In this document: piece after piece, positions 10,119 through 20,643 of the stretch
How positions within the stretch are numbered: position 1 is the stretch's first letter
Layout of the letters: each line of letters begins with the position of its first letter
Translations under genes and position numbers: made by a program
DNA from: Bromus sterilis
Lineage: Eukaryota; Streptophyta; Magnoliopsida; Poales; Poaceae
DNA length: 64,000 nucleotides
NCBI GenBank assembly: GCA_950022295.1
Contig: OX465598.1
Span: 304,184,001-304,248,000, forward strand
Direction of reading: 5' to 3'
The notes under the pieces: model-generated
What the model was told of the DNA's origin: nothing
The model's input: only the letters and a program-made list of their open reading frames with translations
Database searches by the model: none

Positions 10119-11483
10119 GCTGCTGACGTGTGGGGCCCTGTTTTCAGTGGCTGGGGGGATTAAAACGTTCTGTTTAATCTAAACCTAATTATATTAGGGC
10201 CTTGGGCCCACTGGCCAGTGACACTAGGGGGGGATTAGTGCAGGGGTTAGCGCTAATGGCCTTGGGCCCACGGGACAGTGAGAGAGGGGACGGGGTTAAT
10301 GGCGTCGCCAGCACAAGGCTCGCCGGAGTTCATGCCGTAATTGTCTAGGAGGCTTGGGAGAGGAGAGGGGAGGCACTGGCGTGACGCTCTCGACGCCGCG
10401 CGTCTGCTGGACTAGGAGGGGCTCGAGGGGGAGGCCTCATGCCATGGCTAGGACGAAGCCCGCGGCGGCCGTGGCCTCTGACCATGGAAAAAGGCGACAG
10501 AGGGGTCGAGGAGAGGTGCGGAGAGAGGGGAAACGAGGGAGGGCTCATGTTGAGTGCAGTGGTAAGCTCGGGAAGGCCGGGGACAAGCCGTGGGCGACAA
10601 ATTCCTCGCCGGGAACAATGGCGATCGGCGGCGAAGTCTTGATGCGAGCATCGTCTTTGGGGACTTTGGAGCTCGATTCGTTGCGCAGTCCAACGAAGCC
10701 GAGGACGGGGAGCTTCCTGGACACGGTGCCGCGGTGTATGGGTGCCAGTGGCCACGCGGGCCCACGACGGTGGCCGGTGGTGAGCTGCGGTTGCGCGCAG
10801 ATTTGCGAGAGGAAGGCGAAGGCGACGAACAGAGAGAGGGGTATAAGGCAGGGGCGGCCAGGGGGGCTTCCAGGCGGCCAGGTGACGACGGGGGCAAGCA
10901 GGAGGTGGACGGGCGACGGCGCTGGCGGCGGCATGCCCGACACGCACCTGTGTGCTAGCCGTCCTGGAGAAGACGACAAGAAGGTGGAGTGGGCTTGGGC
11001 CGGCTGGGATCAAGTTGGGCCAGAAGCAGGTAAGCCCTTTTTCTTGATTCTTTCTGTTTTTCTTTTCTGTTATTCTGTTGTGCCTAGAAATAAATAACTA
11101 CGCAATTTTTTAAAATGCCCAAACATTTTTATAAATCCTAGGTGACCAGTAGCAAGTCACTTGTAGAATTTGTGCATTTTTGAAATTCAATACATTTGAA
11201 TTTCAATTCAAATAAGGGTCAAATTTAATTTCCAAGGCACTTTGTGAATTTTAGAAAATTCCATGGGCATGGGAATGAACCCAAACCACTTTTGAAATGA
11301 TTGCCATCATTTATAGGATTTTTCCAAACATTCAAATGATTTTTGGAAAAAGATTTTTATCTGGCCATTTATTTAAATTCTCAAGGCTTTCCTTTTCCCC
11401 ATTTTTGAATTTATTTTAGGATTTTTTACATGATGCAAAGGGGAACTCAAATCCTAGCACTTACCCAAGTTGGGGTTCTGACA
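10119..11483 (-). mobile_element. 3' LTR fragment of the Gypsy copy at 11484-15924
   Basis: Truncated 3' LTR, carrying the 5' part of the LTR (sense strand is minus). It begins at 10119 inside the LTR at GCTGCTGACGTG and ends at the terminus ...TTCTGACA at 11483, where the internal region starts. It contains the GC-rich island (about 10320-11030) with long overlapping reading frames on both strands, followed on the + strand by a consensus splice donor (CAGGTAAGC near 11027-11035). The long frames (for example 10354-11097 plus and 10345-11013 minus) are composition-driven and occur in other LTR copies; I do not call them genes. Confidence 0.88.
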
Positions 11484-14400
11484 ACTCGCCCCCACTCAAA
11501 AGAATCTCGTCCTGAGATTCAGAAGTCGTCGGGAGGAAGGAGGGGTACTCGGCACGGAGGTGGTCTTCTCTTTCCCATGTAGCTTCTTTCTCAGAGTGGT
11601 GTGAACATTGCACTTTGAGGAACTTGATCTTCTGACGACGGGTGATACGCTCTGCGGAATCAAGAATACGAACATGGTACTCTTGATAAGAAAGGTCATA
11701 TTGGAGATCAAGCGTTTCATGGTCGACTTCGCGGATGGGGTCCTTGAAGCAACGCCTGAGTTGTGACACATGGAATACATCATGTACTCGGGAAAGGTGC
11801 GGGGGTAGTTCAAGTTGGTAGGCAACTTCTCCACGTTTAGCAAGAATACGGAAAGGTCCGATGTAACGTGGGGCCAACTTTCCTTTGATACCGAAGCGTT
11901 GGGTACCCTTCAGAGGAGTAACCCGAAGGTAAGCCTTCTCATCCAGATTGTAGCTTTCTTGCCTATGATGACGATCATAGTAGCTTTTCTGACGAGACTG
12001 GGCGACTTTCAATCGATCACGAACAATGCGAACTTGTTCTTCTTCTTCCTTGATCATATCCGGTCCAAAGAATTGTCTTTCACCAGTTTGTTTGACATCG
12101 TTGTCCATAGAGGAGTTCAAAGGGAGCCATGTTCAGACTATATTGGAAACTATTGTTATAAGAAAATTCGGCGAATGGAAGAGATTTCTCCCAATTCTTT
12201 CCGAATGAGATAACACAGGCTCTGAGCATGTCTTCCAGGATTTGGTTAACCCTTTCAACTTGACCGCTAGACTGAGGATGGAAAGTTGTACTAAAGGAGA
12301 GATGAGATCCCATAGCATTCTGAAAGCTTCCACAGAATCTAGAGGTGAAAAGGCTACCTCGATCAGAATTGATTTCCAAAGGAACACCGTGAAGAGACAC
12401 AATTCTAGAGACATACAAGTACGCTAACTGGCTAGCAGTTATAGACTCACGAACTGGAAGGAAGTGAGCAACTTTTGAGAGTCAGTCAATGACAACGAAG
12501 ATGGCATCATTTCCTTTCTGGGTTTTCGAAAGCCGGTGATGAAGTCCATACCGACTTTGTCCCATTTCCACTCGGGAATAGGTAAAGGTTGAAGAGTACC
12601 AGCAGGTCTTTGGTATTCTGCCTTAATGCGATGACAAACATCACATTCGGCAACAAAATGAGCAATGTCTCTCTTCATCCGGGTCCACCAAAATCTCTGG
12701 CGTAGATCTCAGTACATTTTCGTGCTACCGGGATGAATCGAGAGGGGTGTGTCATGGGCTTCTTTGAGGATTAGTTGCCTTAGATACCTATTCTTAGGTA
12801 CTACCTAACGATTTTCAAAGAATACCGTTCCTTTACTATTTGTGGAGAAAAATTTAGCAACTCCGCTAGCAATGTTCTCCTTGATCCGGCGAACACCTCG
12901 TGCACGCCTTTGGGAAACTATGATTTGATCCTCAAGGGTTGGTTTCGCCACCAAGTTGAAAAGAGATCCACGAGGAACAATCTCGAGGTTGAGCTTTCGA
13001 AATTCCTCATGAAGAAGTGGTTGATACTGTTGTAACATGAGGTTGTTACAATACGACTTACGACTTAGTGCATCAGCCATGACATTGGATTTTCCTGGGG
13101 TATAAGTAATTCCTAAGTCATAATATTTTATACCCTCTATCCAGCGTCTTTGCCTGAGATTAAGATCTGGCCGGATGAAAATGTATTTGAGGCTTTGGTG
13201 GTCGGAATAGATCTCACAACGATTACCATGGAGGTAATTTCGCCAAGTTTTCAAGGCATTAACTACGGCAGCGAGTTCAAGATCATGGGTAGGATAGTTC
13301 TCTTCATGTGAACGCAACTGGCGTGAAGCATAAGCTACCACATGTCTATCTTGCATAAGTATGCATCCTAACCCTTGCCGTGAAGCATCACAATAGATCT
13401 CGAAATCCTTTTTGGTGTCTGGAGGCTCAAGTACGGGTGCAAAAGTCAATCTTCTTTTCAGCTCTTGAAAGCTTTCCTCGCACTTGGGAGTCCATTGGAA
13501 TTTCTTATCTTTCTTGAGGAGTTCAGTTAGAGGCTTTGAAACTTTGGAGAAGTTCTCAACGAAGCGGCGGCAATAGCTTGCTAACCAAGAAAACTCCTAA
13601 CTTTCTTAACCGATTCAGGTGGAGTCCAGTCAAGGACGGCCTGAACTCTCTTGGGATTGACAGCAATGCCTTTTGCAGAAATCACATGGCCTAAGTAGGT
13701 CACTTCTGGTTGCCAAAATTCTCACTTAGAGAACTTTGCATAAAGGCGATGCTCTCAAAGTTTCATCAATACCAACCTAAGATGTTCTGCGTGCTCTTCT
13801 TCGTTCTTTGAGTAGATGAGAATGTCATCAAGATAAACCACAACAAATTTATCTAGGTCCTCGATGAAGATCGAATTCATCAAGCGTGAAAACGTGGCGG
13901 GGGCATTGGTTAAACCGAAGGACATAACGGTGTACTCATAAAGACCATAACGAGTAGTGAAAGCCGTTTTTGGAATGTCGTCGTTTTGGATTTTGATTTG
14001 ATGATAGCCTAATCTCAAATCCATCTTGGAGAAGACAGAGGATCCAGCAAGTTGATCATAAAGATCATTGATCCTGGGAAGTGGGTACTTGTTCTTTATT
14101 TTTGCTAGATTTAGCGGGCGATAGTCTATGCACATCCTTTCTTTTCCATCTTTCTTCGTTACGAACAGAACGGGGCAACCCCATGGCGATGAGCTAGGGC
14201 GGATGAAGCCTTTTGCCAACGAAGCATCAAGTGGGGTTTTTAGCTTAGCTAACCCATGTGGGGCCATTCTATATGGACGTCTCGAAATTGGGGATGTGCT
14301 TGGTATAAGATCAACTATGAACTCTACGCACCTGTCGGGTGGCATGCCCGGCAGTTCTTCAGGAAAGACATCCGGGAAGTCACGAACCACAGGAATATCT

Positions 14401-15924
14401 TCAAGGTCTGGAAGGGGAAGCACATTCAAAGTATACATCTCGGTTCTAGAGCTGGGTGATGTGTAGTCAATTATTTGGCCTGAAGGATGGGTGAGTTTTA
14501 CTGATTTGGCTTTACAATCATGGAAAGCATTCTGCCTTGATAACCAATCCATTCCTAGGATGACATCAATGTCTGAAGACTTGAGGGCTATAAGAGAAGC
14601 AAGGAATACTAAACCCTCAATTGCAATTTGCTTGCCATGGCTTACCCTATTAGTTTGCCACTTCGAACCAGGAGCTTGGATAATCATTGGAGAAAACATT
14701 TCTTCAAAGGTGAACTCATGACGAAGTGCATAACTCTCCGACATGAATGAATGAGAAGCTCCTGGATCGAAAAAACGGAGGCGGGGACATGATTGACTGG
14801 GAGTGTACCAGGAATGACGTCAGAAGCAGCAGTGGTTTCCTCAACTAAGATTTGGTTCACATATCCACTACCTGTGACTAAAAGCTTTGCTGGGGATGTT
14901 TCTGGGTGGTTGATTTCTTTGGAGGCTTGTGTCGGGAATGACGTGGTGCCATCAAGACCTGAGGGCATTGACGATATTAATGGCCTGGAAGACCACACTT
15001 AAATCATACCCTGTCTGAATTTCTGGGAGTGGGATTACTTGGCTGCACACCATCATTCCGGAGTGGAATAATGTGTTGGGGTGGATGGCATATATTGGAT
15101 GGTGGTCTTTGAAGAAAGTTTTGAGGTATGGCACCAGTTGGAATCCATATTCTGCGTTTCTGAGGGGCTGAACATGAAGAAGGAGCAAGCTCAAGAGAAT
15201 GCTTGCGAGACTCCTCGAATACTTCATTGCCATGCTCAGCTCTGAAGGATCTGTTGACTAAATCCTCAAAGGTGGAAAATTCGATGAGGTTGAGATCATG
15301 GCGAAGGATGGGGCTAAGTCCCTTACGGAACCTTGCCTGCTTTCTGGCATCGGTGGAGATCTCATCTTGGGCATATCGAGCAAGACGGTTGAACTCTCTC
15401 ACATACTCATGCATGGACATCTCTCCTTGAGTCAGGTTGCAGAACTCTTCCTTCTTCCGCTCCATTAACTCATCCAGAATGTGGTACCCTCTAAAGGCAA
15501 CACAGAACTACTGCCAAGTTACTACGTGACCATCTGGCTGCATAGCAACATAGTTCTCCCACCATTGAAGAGCAGCACCTTCCAGGAAGTATACCGCGAA
15601 AATAACTCGGTCATTGGGAGCAACATGCGCAGTATCAAGCTTACGCTCGATGGAACGGAGCCAATCATTAGCTTCAAGGGGCTCAGAAGAACATCGGAAT
15701 ACCGGTGGCTTGAGGAGGATGAAATCCTGAATGCTAACAACCACATTGTGCTGACGAGCGGTGTTCTGCTCAATGAGCTCCAGAAGGCGTGTTTGATCAC
15801 GTCTATTCCGCTCGGCTTCCATCATGATTTCCGCCGCAGAAGGCGGTGGTAGAGGTTCATCATCATTTCGATTCCGAACACGGTCTCGATTCCGACGAAC
15901 AGCACTACGAGTTCCACCTGACAT
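11484..15924 (-). pseudogene. Gypsy chromovirus gag-pol, multiply broken
   Basis: One degenerate gag-pol reading right to left from MSGGTRSAV at 15924. Recognisable pieces: gag (15924-15004, with WWENYVAMQPDG and CNLTQGEMSMHEYV), a disrupted zinc knuckle and protease region (15233-14684), protease-RT (14744-13755: GMDWLSRQNAF, KDGKERMCIDYRPLN, VVVYLDDILIYSK), RNase H (13449-12805: YCDASRQGLG, SDHQSLKYIF), integrase (12678-12080) and the C-terminal GPF and chromodomain-like part (12120-11484: APRYIGPFRI). Frameshifts and stops separate these pieces, for example a stop near 15508 and frame changes near 15000, 13750 and 12800. The order and motifs are those of a plant chromovirus of the Tekay/Del type; the clade name is inference from the chromodomain-like end. 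The 3' reading frame runs through the polypurine tract into the LTR. Confidence 0.9.
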
Positions 15925-16382
15925 CCTGTGTGATAAAGATCAACAATCAGAACGGGTTGTATGATGGAATCAAAGACAAGAAGGACATGATGAAGATCTA
16001 AAAGATTATAATGCGAAGCCAATGACTCAAAGAAACACAGAACAAATCCGGCAGCATAACGGCTACACTGGGATGGAAAACAAGAAAACCTCGAGAAGAT
16101 GGGACAAAACTTCTTCAAGGAACTCAAAGACACGATGAGTCTGGACAACCACAACTGTCCTACGGCTACAAGGAAGCAATTAACGAGATGTTCTAGTCAG
16201 ACATAGATGAGCCTATTCCTATCTTCCCACATAAAAGGTAAGGGTGACCCAGAACTCAGATCGATGAGGATAAGGAGAAAAAGAAGCCTTACGTTGTTCC
16301 CTTATACCCAGAGTAACTATATAACTATAGAATGCTAGACTCGACTTCGACCAAGGGTTTGAATAATCCTACAGACAGTCCT
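15925..16382 (-). mobile_element. 5' leader of the 11484-15924 Gypsy copy, primer site lost
   Basis: Untranslated leader between gag and the 5' LTR, homologous to 34155-34613 and 56974-57429. It stops at GACAGTCCT (16374-16382). There the complete copies continue into the tRNA-Met-type primer binding site; here the sequence jumps into the middle of the LTR across a shared TCCT (16379-16382). Primer site and the last ~1.6 kb of the 5' LTR (sense) are therefore deleted. Confidence 0.8.
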
Positions 16383-17980
16383 ACATAGCCTCTCATCGTT
16401 CACCTTATATTAGGGTGGATTCACCAACATGTTATCATCAGCATCACTATGATCATCCATCCCGAATCACAAACAAAGTAACATCATTGTATCACTAAGC
16501 AGCAATAAGAAGTAACAGTTGTAGGGGCCATATGCTCATCATTCAACTCCTATATTTGCTAGGATTGTGGTTTTCTTAATACGGTGAAAAAAAGGATAGG
16601 TCATGCATCGGAATGGGTTCAACTATGCGAAAGAACGTGTCTCGGTGATTCCTAAACATTCATAAGCGAGACTGAGAGGGAAGTAGGATTTTATAGACAT
16701 GATCAATCGGGTTTGCTTGCCTTGCTGACGAGGTTCGATAACGGTGTCTTCAACGAAGGGGGCCTCCGATTCCAGTTGCACGTCTATCGAGCAAACAATC
16801 AAACAAGGAATAAATATACTTGCAATGCTCAAGAAAATGATCAATATTGTAATGTGATGTTCATGGTCACAAAGTGTTGTCAATTCCATTTAAAAGAAGC
16901 CAATTGCAAAGTCAATTGCAAATGCACCTCAAATTTGAATTCAAAATAAATGCATATGGATGTTTTCCACTGTTCACCCAATTTAAATTGGTCAAATATG
17001 AAAACAAAGTCCATATTCACATTCCTGGTACTTTTCTGATAATTTTAGACATATTATTTGTCCAATTCGGAGTTAAAATGAATTGATTATGAATTTCCAA
17101 AGATTTGGCTATTTTCTGGATTTTCTGGAATTAAATTAAATCAATTAATTTTTTTACTGCGTCATCATGACGTCAGTGTGACGTCAGAGGGCTGCTGACG
17201 TGTAGGGCCCTATTGTCAGTGGCTGGGGGGATTACACCGTTCTGTTTAATCTAAACCTAATTTGATTAGGGCCTTGGGCCCACTGGCCAGTGACACTAGG
17301 GGGGATTAGTGCAGGGGTTAGCGCTAATGGCCTTGGGCCCATGGGACAGTGAGAGAGGGGAGGGTGTTAATGGCGTCGCCGGCACGGGGCTCGCCGGAGT
17401 TCACGCTGGAACCGGCTAGGAGGCTCGGGAGAGGAGAGGGGAGGCACTAGCGTGAAGCTCTCGACGCCGCGCGTCTGCTGGACTAGGAGGGGCTCGAGGG
17501 GGAGGCCTCAGGCCATGGCTAGAACGATGCCCGCGGCGGACATGGCCTCTGACCATGGCAAAAGGCGACACAGGGGTCGAGGAGAGGTGCGGAGAGAGGG
17601 GAAACGAGGGAAGGCTCACGTTGAGTGCAGTGGTGAGCTCGGGGCAGCCGGGGAGAAGCCGTGGGCGACGAATTCCTCACGGGGAACAATGGCGGTCGAC
17701 GGCGAAGTCTTGATGCAAGCGTCGTCTTCGGGGCCTTTGGAGCTCGAATCGTTGCGCAGTCCGACGAAGCCGAGGACGGGGAGCTTCCTGGACACGGTGC
17801 CGCGGTGTTTGGGTGCAAGTGGCCACGCGGGCGCACGTCGGTGGCCGGCGGTGAGCTGCGGTTGCGCGCGGATTTGCGAGAGGAAGGCGAAGGCGACGAA
17901 CAGAGAGAGGGGGATAAGGCAGGGGCGACCAGGGGGGCCTTCCAGGCGACCAGGTGACGACGGGGGCAAGCAGGAGGTGG
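16383..17980 (-). mobile_element. 5' LTR fragment of the same Gypsy copy
   Basis: Central LTR segment homologous to about 50425-51990 in the complete element. It includes two TGACGTCA sites (17168-17186) and the GC-rich island from ~17340. It is cut at GCAGGAGGTGG (17980), followed by a 23-bp filler and the start of another LTR. The open frames at 17452-18120 and 17519-17992 are overlapping composition frames in this island. Confidence 0.85.
17168..17186. promoter_or_regulatory. Paired TGACGTCA sites in LTR
   Basis: Two perfect palindromic TGACGTCA octamers (17168-17175 and 17179-17186) lie 3 bp apart. TGACG repeats are binding sites of plant TGA/bZIP factors (as-1-type elements). The same pair is intact at 37029-37047. 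In the complete element the homologous place reads TGATG (51202-51226), the change expected from decay of methylated CpG. Motif is seen; regulatory activity is inference. Confidence 0.5.
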
Positions 17981-18001
17981 ATCTCTTTTCAACTTGGTGG
18001 C
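17979..18001. other. 23-bp inverted filler copied from pol
   Basis: These 23 bases are an exact reverse complement of 12947-12969 in the pol pseudogene 5 kb away, and are foreign to the LTR sequences on both sides. The source positions carry bases that differ in the pol copy near 54045, so this or a very similar pol copy was the likely template. Such templated filler is typical of end-joining repair of a double-strand break. Confidence 0.75.
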
Positions 18002-20638
18002 CGGAATATGCGTATGTAATTCCAGTCACAACTCAATCACATGGAGAGCCGAGAGCCGTACCCACTTGTCTAAGCAGACAAGGCCAAGCACAAAACACTC
18101 TCGGAAAGCATCGTACGTGAGGGGCATCCATCCAGGCCGGATGATCAACTGAGATGGGTCCTCATTGCCCGCTCACAAGTCTAAATGATTATGGGTGGTG
18201 AAATCCCATACTCATAGACAAGTTGCCTCAACCATGTTATCGATTGAATCATAACCCTTAGATAAACAGACTCCAGCCCGATCACTTAGTCGGGGTCTAC
18301 GGCGGGCTCGATCATACCACAAAGTGTGCACGTGACAGAGTCACGAGCAATCGCATCGCGATGCCCCAACCTGCGCACATCTAAGGGCCACTTGGTGTAT
18401 AAAAGACCGCCAGCCAGATCACGACTAAGGTCTCGAAAACCCATACTAAGACATGCATGTTATAAACATTACATAACTCTACAAAGTACTTCTTTATTGA
18501 CTTACACATAGAGTATAGAAAGATCACATGTCTGTGATCAACATTACATCATACAACGGAAGCAAATTAGGTATGAGTACAGACAAGTTTAACAAATGGT
18601 TTAGAGAAGCCTTGTAAACATACACGCCCTTCCACGAGGGACTAGACTGCTATCTGGAACTATACTACCAAGGTCAACGTCGAGCTTCATGAAGGTTACT
18701 CCATCGGGGGTCCGGGTTCTCATCTAAAACATAGAATAAGAAAACGTGAGTACAAAGTCGTACTCAGCAAGACTTACATCAGAACTATACTACTCATGCT
18801 CAAGTTTCAAGGTAAAGGCAGGTGGGGTTTCATCATGCAGAAGTGCCAGCTTTGACTTGGCTAGTCCGGTACTACGAGTACCGGACTTGAGGTAAGAAGC
18901 GTAAACGAGTCCTACTACGAAGTCTCCAACCAATACACCACTATGGTTACTTCCTCGACTTCCCCATGAGTAAGCACACCATAGCACTCATGCTTATCTT
19001 GCGAGTTTTAGAGTATCCATTCAAGTTGTCTAATAATCAAGCACAACTTTCCAAGTAGTCCATGACCGCGGACGCGGCTATTCGAATAGTTTTGTTAACC
19101 CTGCAGGGGTGTACCGCTACACACACATGACCATCAGTTACTGCCAGGTCTCGGCACCATTCAAGGGGTGTCGGCGAGGATGTTCACCACAACACTTCGC
19201 CCACAGCTCCGTTCTAGTCCAAGGAGTCAACTTTCTGAGTTCCAAACCCAACTGGAGTTCCGGCCGAATTCCAGCCAGGACACAAACCATGTAGGCACAA
19301 CTGACAAGCCCACCTCGACGGATGGTTCTCCGCTTGACAAGCCATGTTCCACAAGCCCTACCATGAATGCCACATTTCATTTCCTTTATCTTTCTATGCA
19401 TATGCCGAAAGGAAAAAACCGAACTAGGTGTGACTCCTGGACTTGGATCGGGGTGAGTTACTAGGTCGATAGGGGTCAGTGAGCCCAATGTGTTGTTGTA
19501 CTCTTTGTCTCGGATTACCATACAAGAACTCGGGCTTAAGGCGGTGTTCAACGAGACAACCCACTGTGAACTCCTACACAACCTCTCATCATTCACCTTG
19601 TATTAGGGTGGATTCACCAACACAGTTTCACTTCCATCAACACCATGTTCACAATCATCCCGACTCACATCAAAAGCATCCTCATTGTAAACTCTAAGCA
19701 TGCAGTAAGAAATAACAGTTGCAAGGGCCACATGATATCAATCAACTCCTATGTCAGCTAGGATTTTGGTTTGCTTACTACTGTGACAAGATGATAGGTC
19801 ATGCTTCGGATATGGGTTCAACTATGCGGTAGAATCGATACAAGGTGATATCCTAAACATGCATAAGCAAGACTGAGAGGGAATTGGGATGTTATCGACA
19901 TGATCAATGGGGTTTGCTTGCCTTGCTGAAGATACACGGGTTTACCGATCTTCTTCTTCGGGGGTGATCACCGTCTCGGAAAAGCTGGTACCGAAAACAA
20001 TCATCAACAAAGGGGGGGCAAGTTCGGAAGTAAATGCACAAGCACATGATAAGGTTGTCCATGATGTGATTGCTTCTGTTTGGTGGCAGTTCAATTTAAA
20101 TGAAGTGTATTGCATTTGGAATGCAAATTCAAACTCCATATGTTGCTGAAATTAGCCAAGTTGCAAATGCTTTTGTTTGATCATTGTAAACCATGTGATC
20201 ATGTGTGTGATATGCCTCTGATGTACAAGTGATCATAGATTGCATTGCATTGCATTGGTTGAAGTTGGAGTAGCATTTGGATTTAATTTGATTTAATTCC
20301 AATTAAACCATATAGCAAAAGCTACTGGTCCCAATTTAAGATCAACTCAAACATGGTTGAAAGTTGATTATTTGGACAGAGAATTTTCTGCTGATCATTT
20401 TTCATATATTATTTGTCCAATTTGGAGTTAATATGAATTTTCTATGAATTTCCAAAGTTTAGCTATTTTTCTGCAATTTCTAGATTTTCTTTAATTCTTT
20501 AATCCTTTTCTTTTTAATTCTTTTCCAATTATGGCGTCAACATGACGCAAGGGTGATGTCACAGGGGGGCTGACAGGTGGGGCCCTGTGGTCAGTCTCTC
20601 TGGGGGTTAATCCCCTCTCTGTTATTTAAACAGAGGGG

Positions 20639-20643
20639 TTAGG
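20639..20643. repeat. Target-site duplication TTAGG (left)
   Basis: Five bases directly before the solo LTR start; repeated at 24762-24766 directly after its end. Confidence 0.85.

Noticed and set aside
10345..11097. Long overlapping frames on both strands (222 and 247 residues)
   Set aside because: They lie in the LTR GC-rich island, overlap each other in several frames and have no known motif. Recurrence follows from LTR copying. The island is reported as a finding, not as genes.
18326..20149. Small ORFs between 18326 and 20149 (60-152 residues)
   Set aside because: All lie in LTR sequence homologous to 35000-36400 and 49200-51000, where equivalent frames are not conserved.
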